Shown here: positions 32,301 to 35,717 of the stretch, in pieces
Position numbering within the stretch: the stretch's first letter is position 1
Layout of the letters: the number at the start of each line of letters is the position of its first letter
Origin: CAYVMX01 sp964452725
GTDB lineage: Bacteria; Patescibacteriota; Gracilibacteria; JAHISY01
Direction of reading: 5' to 3'
DNA: 35,717 nucleotides
Assembly: GCA_964452725.1 (NCBI GenBank)
Contig: CAYVMX010000011.1
Span: forward strand, 1 to 35,717
Made by a program: the position numbers and the translations under genes
Notes under the pieces: generated by a model
Seen by the model: only the letters and a program-made list of their open reading frames with translations
The model's database searches: none
Told to the model about the DNA's origin: nothing

Positions 32301-34448
32301 CGCTTACCGACTGCCCCACCACCTGGAGCGCTCACGGTCAATAGCACCGGTAATCAAATCAGTGAGCTAATCATCAATACAGCTAATAATTATATCGGTG
32401 GAGCATTTACATTTATAAACAGTAGTAATCAAATAATCACTCAGATCAAACTAAACGAAACAGGTACAGTCAATGCCAACACAAATCTAACCAACGCAAA
32501 ACTCTACACCGAAACAAGCGCTACTTGTACTTACAATGGCGATGAGACTCTCTTTGGCACAGCCAGCAACTTTGATACTGCCGAGCAAATCACTTTCACT
32601 GGCAGTCTACCCATTAGTAGCTCTCAAGTTTGTGCTTATGTCGTACTAGATGTAGGTACAGCAGTCCACAACGAAACTATCAAGCTAGAGATCAGCAATC
32701 CCACCACGGACATCACAGTCAATACAGGATCGGTAGCACCAGTGATACCAGTAGCACTAGCTGGCATGACGAGGATCATTGATGGGAGTACCTCTAGCGC
32801 TTTCCGTGTAACGGAATACTACATCCCTAGCAATACTTTCACCGGTACCAACTACGAGCTCACACTGGATCAAGACCTAGCCGCACAGCACTTAGTACTG
32901 ATCCGTGGCTCAGCCAGTGGCAATGTCACTCGCGGTGCCGATACCAGCTATGCACGTGTCGTCGGATTACCGGCCGGTATCAATCGCAATCTCGGCATCT
33001 CTACTGGTCCAAACAAAATTGAACTCCAGCGCTTCACCGCTACTGGCAGCTGGAGCGGTGTCGTCACTGTGATCGAATCACTTGCTGACAACAGCAGCTC
33101 TGGATTCCAAGTTCGTGATATCCTCGAGGTTACGACAAACAACACTGATACTATCGGCACTGCTACGTCCGGCACGGCTTGGTCAAATATTAATCAAGTC
33201 GCCCTTTTTGGTGGTGCTTTTGGTGCTGGCTCTGAAGTTCAATTTGTCGACACGCAGGCTCGTAAATACACCTCAGGCTGGAGTCGCTGGTATCCAACTG
33301 GTGCCAACACTATCAACTGGGAACGCTTCGATGGTGGTGGACGTGGTCTCGCAACTGCTACACACACAGTCTATGTCATAGAGTGGGGCACCCAGTGGAA
33401 TATCCAGCACACAGCCGTCACCAAGACCACTGGTGGCAACGGTGCCAATCAAGTGGCTCAATACACCACCGGCGCAATCGCACCAGTCACCCGCGCCAAT
33501 ACCTGGGTCTGGGGTACAGGCTACTCTACAGACGATGGTATCGGAGATGGTGCCGAGGGTATCCTCGTTACACTCGGTGATGGCGTAAATCAAAATACCA
33601 CTGAAAATACAGTCGCACTCGGAGGAGAATATGCTGATAGCGCAACCTTCGACATCTATACCTTCACACACCCCGATCTAGCAGTCGACTATCGCTTCAA
33701 ACCAGATGGCGATAGCAGTCTGACACAAGTCGATGTAGCTACAGATCCTGCCACTATGGGTTATCGTTTTAGCTGGGCAACAAATGGTCAAAACGGCACT
33801 GGCAATGCCTATACTCGCCCAATCTTTAATGCACGCTATACGACCGACACCAACATCAGTCTCGAACGCGGCAGGCGTGGTCAGGCTTTCCCTGCTTGGA
33901 TACAAGGCATCGACTTTGTCGGTATAGTATTTACCAATACGCCAGTACTCACCATCGACATAGTTGATAATCTCGGCGCCTCTGTACTCCACCCAAGTAT
34001 CACACTGAGTAGTGTTATATTCGCATTCATCTCCCAAAGCTCAACTGGCATACTAGGCGTACCCCTAGAAAAAATCCGACTCTCCAATCAAACCACCAAC
34101 CCAGCTTGGAGTGTCTCTATCGCCGCAACTGGTGGAGTTGGGGCACTGTGGAACGATGGCAATGGACAAACCATGAACTACAATGATCCTGGTATCGGCG
34201 GTCAACTCGGTATCGATCCATCTATCGCGACTATCACTCGCACCGATGGCGGCAGTACAGCTGGCATCTCACTTGGATCACCTGCTGCATTTGAAGCAGG
34301 CATAGTAGACAACATCACACTGTTTACATCCAGTAGCGCCGCTATCAACCAAAGTTACGATCTTACTGGAGCAGAGCTACTACAAATCGTACCGAATCAA
34401 CAACCTGCTGGTACTTATACACTAGACCTCACACTCACAGCGATTTAA
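29337..34448 (+). CDS. Giant secreted subtilisin-like protease with WxL-like C-terminal domain
   Basis: A 1703-residue protein. Signal peptide about 1-40 (cleavage near TFSYAQ). An acidic Thr/Asp/Asn-rich region (about 40-235) may act as pro-segment or stalk. The S8 protease domain (about 300-595) has the full triad: Asp319 in AVIDTGINLDH, His374 in GHGTSMAGLIA, Ser527 in NGTSYSAATVAG, plus the oxyanion Asn465 in SSGNDAS. About 950 residues of beta-rich modules follow; two regions separated by a linker share patterns such as VEFTGTNWKIQ and VIEWGTQWNIQ, suggesting duplication. The last 165 residues match the separate secreted protein encoded downstream and have a WxL-like layout (PAWSVSIAAT and the end YTLDLTLTAI). 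Probably acts outside the cell, held through the WxL-like domain; the substrate is unknown. Confidence 0.88.
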   Translation: MTYLPIKLSILNRALRKVGLYLLSLILLFSIVGTTTFSYAQTDTSTTANSTLDATIDSGINPSNVDTATSPSSEPIITVDAIPEPAIVINTDPVQAVSPKVQNTTVISVDNIDDVNTKFTDKNSEVFVEITTEDPLPAIDDLSIVVTEIDGETTGDLIIKDTKENTASDSQLESDQLNENKEDVITVDSEDNSKYNETDKKENTAETNHEGNDADNWNVSTTPINTPIPTTILKKTITAGELAKIKLAITSHPQANISVDEAAGIVQEPNYIYHTTQVNNSQIADWWYGEDPTVLHQRVAEVHATTPFRGAGVTVAVIDTGINLDHTDLVGSEWSNSKEIPNNNIDDDNNGYIDDINGWNFFDANNDLTDDLGHGTSMAGLIAAQDNTIGVIGVAPAVKLMPLKVCDLTGNCPLENILSALDYAEQNQADVILLALGSTDYSYILEQKINAVLSSGSLIVASSGNDASTNLNYPAGYSGVVSVGASTPTGDVAWFSDTGAGLDFVSPGVAIRSTIALASYSTANGTSYSAATVAGLLALAKERFSGNTNTAIINAARQTAKDLITAGYDTQSGYGLLDPVALLALDPQVLDHLPLARGQGDYSVTAPAAISTPATPPVFNPSNLQSDFFVQHISADIADNETERILTAPSDFIAPANANNAWVFISNPAHTGAGRSNDDGKQNAKDVTAYISAGFETDLNQIIVSRFSDKDDTQVNLTIVEYIGSTGGGNEIQVRRAGSAAYDPTATTTDIVGITGIADIADTVVWITGQANPDKKRKNYNTGLSTAELLDNTTARLTRSEAGNDAVATSYAIVEFTGTNWKIQRSEHTYTATGAAETETITAVNDLTRAFLHTQKRSGMPDLADFGHTVYLSTADTITYQLRDTADITGQTSVAWVIENTQLGGDPLIVTRGAGTRLHGGDEPDIWDVITGVSYSPAVSLLSINNDSSGTNTKYPRAILGALLNSATSFQLWRSDTGASQDYRWEHIRLPTAPPPGALTVNSTGNQISELIINTANNYIGGAFTFINSSNQIITQIKLNETGTVNANTNLTNAKLYTETSATCTYNGDETLFGTASNFDTAEQITFTGSLPISSSQVCAYVVLDVGTAVHNETIKLEISNPTTDITVNTGSVAPVIPVALAGMTRIIDGSTSSAFRVTEYYIPSNTFTGTNYELTLDQDLAAQHLVLIRGSASGNVTRGADTSYARVVGLPAGINRNLGISTGPNKIELQRFTATGSWSGVVTVIESLADNSSSGFQVRDILEVTTNNTDTIGTATSGTAWSNINQVALFGGAFGAGSEVQFVDTQARKYTSGWSRWYPTGANTINWERFDGGGRGLATATHTVYVIEWGTQWNIQHTAVTKTTGGNGANQVAQYTTGAIAPVTRANTWVWGTGYSTDDGIGDGAEGILVTLGDGVNQNTTENTVALGGEYADSATFDIYTFTHPDLAVDYRFKPDGDSSLTQVDVATDPATMGYRFSWATNGQNGTGNAYTRPIFNARYTTDTNISLERGRRGQAFPAWIQGIDFVGIVFTNTPVLTIDIVDNLGASVLHPSITLSSVIFAFISQSSTGILGVPLEKIRLSNQTTNPAWSVSIAATGGVGALWNDGNGQTMNYNDPGIGGQLGIDPSIATITRTDGGSTAGISLGSPAAFEAGIVDNITLFTSSSAAINQSYDLTGAELLQIVPNQQPAGTYTLDLTLTAI

Positions 34449-34464
34449 AAAATGACCCTTGGAT

Positions 34465-34493
34465 TTGACAATTTAAATAAAAAGTGATAGAAT
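34465..34493 (+). promoter_or_regulatory. Strong promoter of the small WxL-like gene
   Basis: TTGACA at 34465-34470 and TAGAAT at 34488-34493 are 17 bp apart with TGA before the -10. It is among the best promoters in the window and fits high expression. Confidence 0.7.
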
Positions 34494-34499
34494 ATAAAT

Positions 34500-34633
34500 A
34501 TTAAAAACAAAAATGGTGCTCTTTAACAGTTCAGATTTTCATAGCTTCTTCTCTTCTTTTGAAGAACTATATTTTGTAAACAAAAGCTTAATCTCGCTGC
34601 AAAAAGCTCAAAAACTTTTTACCCCTTTTAAAA
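34500..34633 (+). promoter_or_regulatory. Long 5' leader of the small WxL-like gene
   Basis: About 134 nt between the predicted transcript start and the ATG, unlike the very short leaders elsewhere. An ATG at 34513 opens a 46-codon frame that ends at 34653, overlapping the true start in another frame. The leader is AT-rich with a C-rich stretch before the ATG. Whether the small frame is translated is unknown. Confidence 0.35.
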
Positions 34634-35278
34634 ATGAAAACAAAAATTCTTAAAAAGGTAGCCGCTACAACCGCTGCCTTTGCTCTACTCTTCACTCTAT
34701 CAGCACCTACTTATGCTGCTCCAGCTAGTAAGCTAAACATTTCTGTTGGTCAGGGTGCTCTTACTATCAATATCATGGACAGCACTGCTGGTGGTTATCA
34801 AGGTACTCCTGTGGCTAATCCATCTGTGTCTATGACTAGTACTATTTTTAGCTTCGACGAGCAGACTTCTACTGGTACATTTGGTACTGCTACCGAGACT
34901 ATCCGTGTCTACAACCGTACAAACACTCCTACTTGGAGCGCTAGTATCGCGGCTACCAGTGGTAATACTGCTACCTGGTCTGATGGTTCTACATTTGTCA
35001 TGGACTTCAATGATCCTATAGCTGCAAATGGTCAGCTCACTATCGATCCTTCTACTGGTACTATCACTTCTGATAGTACTACTACTACTGGTGTTACACT
35101 CGGCTCTGCTGCTACCTTTAATCAAGGTACTACGGATAGTATCACTCTCTACTCTGCTGCTGCTGGTGCCACTACTTATGACTTCTTCAACCTTACAGGT
35201 GTTAGTCTAAGTCAGAATGTTCCTGCTCAACAGGATGTTGCTGCCTACACGCTCGACCTTACTCTGACTGTAGTTTAA
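34634..35278 (+). CDS. Secreted WxL-like domain protein
   Basis: A 214-residue secreted protein consisting of a signal peptide (about 1-28, cleavage near TYA) and one domain that matches the C-terminus of the giant subtilase along its whole length: ALTINIMDS, PTWSASIAATSG, a GQLTIDPSTGTI segment, TTDSITLYSAAA, and the end AAYTLDLTLTVV. The Trp-x-hydrophobic motif, spacing and terminal strand resemble WxL domains, which bind peptidoglycan and pair with DUF916 proteins in Firmicutes. Codon use leans to T-ending codons such as GCT, GGT and ACT, unlike its neighbours, and the promoter is strong. Likely an abundant cell-surface protein. WxL assignment is by pattern, not by search. Confidence 0.85.
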   Translation: MKTKILKKVAATTAAFALLFTLSAPTYAAPASKLNISVGQGALTINIMDSTAGGYQGTPVANPSVSMTSTIFSFDEQTSTGTFGTATETIRVYNRTNTPTWSASIAATSGNTATWSDGSTFVMDFNDPIAANGQLTIDPSTGTITSDSTTTTGVTLGSAATFNQGTTDSITLYSAAAGATTYDFFNLTGVSLSQNVPAQQDVAAYTLDLTLTVV

Positions 35279-35295
35279 TTCTATAGTCATCCCTC

Positions 35296-35319
35296 CACTG
35301 TCATCATTTGGTGGCAGTG
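35296..35319 (+). other. Hairpin just after the WxL-like gene
   Basis: CACTGTCA and TGGCAGTG pair over 8 bp with one wobble around an 8-nt loop, 17 nt after the stop. No T-run follows, so it may protect the mRNA 3' end. Confidence 0.35.
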
Positions 35320-35352
35320 AGCCCAAAGTAGCGAGATTGAGCTCTTGCTTAC

Positions 35353-35393
35353 AAAAAACCAAAACACCCAACAGGATTAAGATCCTGGTTTTT
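35353..35393. terminator. Intrinsic terminator, possibly bidirectional
   Basis: CAGGAT, loop TAAG and ATCCTG form a 6-bp stem followed by GTTTTT; AAAAACC (35354-35360) and GGTTTTT (35387-35393) can form an outer stem. On the plus strand it ends the WxL-like transcript; on the minus strand it would end the candidate small RNA. Confidence 0.55.
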
Positions 35394-35498
35394 GATATAC
35401 ATAAATAATAATTTTTTATTAGTCTGGATTTAGATTACTACTCTCGACGAGAATCCCTGTTGGCTGAACAGCTCGGTCAGACACCAAGCCGAACGGGA
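35394..35498 (-). ncRNA. Candidate structured small RNA
   Basis: The region between the minus-strand -10 box at 35501 and the terminator at 35353-35393 holds no plausible protein. TCCCGTTCGGCT (minus strand, 35487-35498) can pair with AGCCAACAGGGA (35454-35465) with one bulge on each side, and GCTTGGT can instead pair with ACCGAGC around GTCTG; the second pairing uses a U-G on the minus strand that would be a mismatch on the plus strand. I could not match it to a known RNA family. Confidence 0.3.
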
Positions 35499-35500
35499 GT

Positions 35501-35506
35501 ATTATA
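35501..35506 (-). promoter_or_regulatory. -10 box for the candidate small RNA
   Basis: A consensus TATAAT on the minus strand directly upstream of the structured region; TTGGGC sits 16 bp upstream as a weak -35. Confidence 0.35.
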
Positions 35507-35617
35507 GATCATTTTTTAGTGTGCCCAAAGTACATGAGTCTTATTAGAAATGTTACGAATGTGACATAGGAATATATCTATAAATATAGAGGTTTTAATA
35601 AATTTACCTCCTTTTCA

Positions 35618-35656
35618 CCTGTCGGCAAGCTCACCTGCCTGCTGGTAGGTAGGGTG
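35618..35656. repeat. Palindromic hairpin element before the last gene
   Basis: CACCTGCCT (35632-35640), loop GCTGGT and AGGTAGGGTG (35647-35656) form a stem with one bulged G. A partial copy of the motif, CCTGTCGGCAAG, precedes it. The GC-rich, palindromic form against an AT-rich background suggests a dispersed intergenic repeat. Confidence 0.35.
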
Positions 35657-35663
35657 CTAAAAT
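35655..35663 (+). promoter_or_regulatory. Extended -10 promoter with leaderless geometry
   Basis: TGCTAAAAT is followed after six bases by the ATG at 35670, the same geometry as smpB. Confidence 0.55.
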
Positions 35664-35669
35664 AAAGCC

Positions 35670-35717
35670 ATGAACCAGAAAGACCCCATTCTCCGTGCCT
35701 TCCTCGGGCTACTGGCA
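35670..35717 (+). CDS. Start of an unidentified gene, cut by the window end
   Basis: Sixteen codons (MNQKDPILRAFLGLLA) run off the window. Too short to identify. The extended -10 box six bases upstream supports this start and predicts a leaderless message. Confidence 0.55.
   Translation, partial: MNQKDPILRAFLGLLA

Noticed and set aside
1..35717. Alternative genetic code (UGA as Gly or Trp)
   Set aside because: TGA ends clear full-length proteins such as argH and the DUF3179 gene, and no in-frame TGA interrupts conserved domains.
1..35717. CRISPR array, prophage or insertion sequence
   Set aside because: No regularly spaced repeats, transposase, integrase or phage structural gene was seen.

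Overview
The window (about 35.7 kb, one scaffold gap of exactly 100 N at 8698-8797) looks like the chromosome of a small-genome bacterium, most likely a member of the Candidate Phyla Radiation / Patescibacteria. That assignment is inference. It rests on the gene set (RNase J, TypA, VanW-type protein, NadE, SmpB, PilT, a MurF-like ligase without its N-terminal domain), on WxL-like surface proteins, on very compact gene spacing, and on the lack of Shine-Dalgarno sequences. TAA, TAG and TGA all act as stops, so the code looks standard. I saw no rRNA, insertion sequence, prophage or CRISPR array.

Layout. 1-2.4 kb: atpD with its own promoter, convergent with an AT-rich orphan gene. 2.5-6 kb: an HU-type protein, then a leftward smpB-nadE-vanW operon. 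6-12 kb: a DUF3179 protein convergent and overlapping with a BT1-like transporter, the gap, tRNA-Asp(GTC), a coiled-coil membrane protein and guaA. 11.9-18.1 kb: rightward ftsE-purM, then argH, lysW, lysX, lysY and lysZ. The lysW gene is only 57 codons and easy to miss. These five genes form most of a carrier-protein (LysW/ArgW) route to arginine. 18.2-23.6 kb: RNase J, an FN3 surface protein, a MurF-like ligase, PilT and a small hypothetical gene. 23.8-27.6 kb: an HTH protein coupled to radC, a candidate membrane-tethered winged-helix regulator, and typA. 27.6-35.3 kb: a secreted-protein region with a lipoprotein, a DUF916-like protein with a membrane segment and LysM, a 1703-residue subtilase ending in a WxL-like domain, and a small secreted protein made of the same domain. 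35.3-35.7 kb: a candidate structured RNA on the minus strand and the first 16 codons of another gene.

Expression. Many genes are preceded by an extended -10 box, TGn followed by TAAAAT or TATAAT, often with no clear -35. In several cases (smpB, guaA, purM, the last partial CDS) this box sits 6-13 nt before the start codon, which predicts leaderless or nearly leaderless mRNAs. Longer leaders near starts are C/T-rich rather than AGGAGG-like.

The two most interesting systems are the LysW-type arginine cluster in an apparently reduced genome and the DUF916/WxL-like surface complex with its giant protease, which may act at the cell envelope or on a host cell surface.
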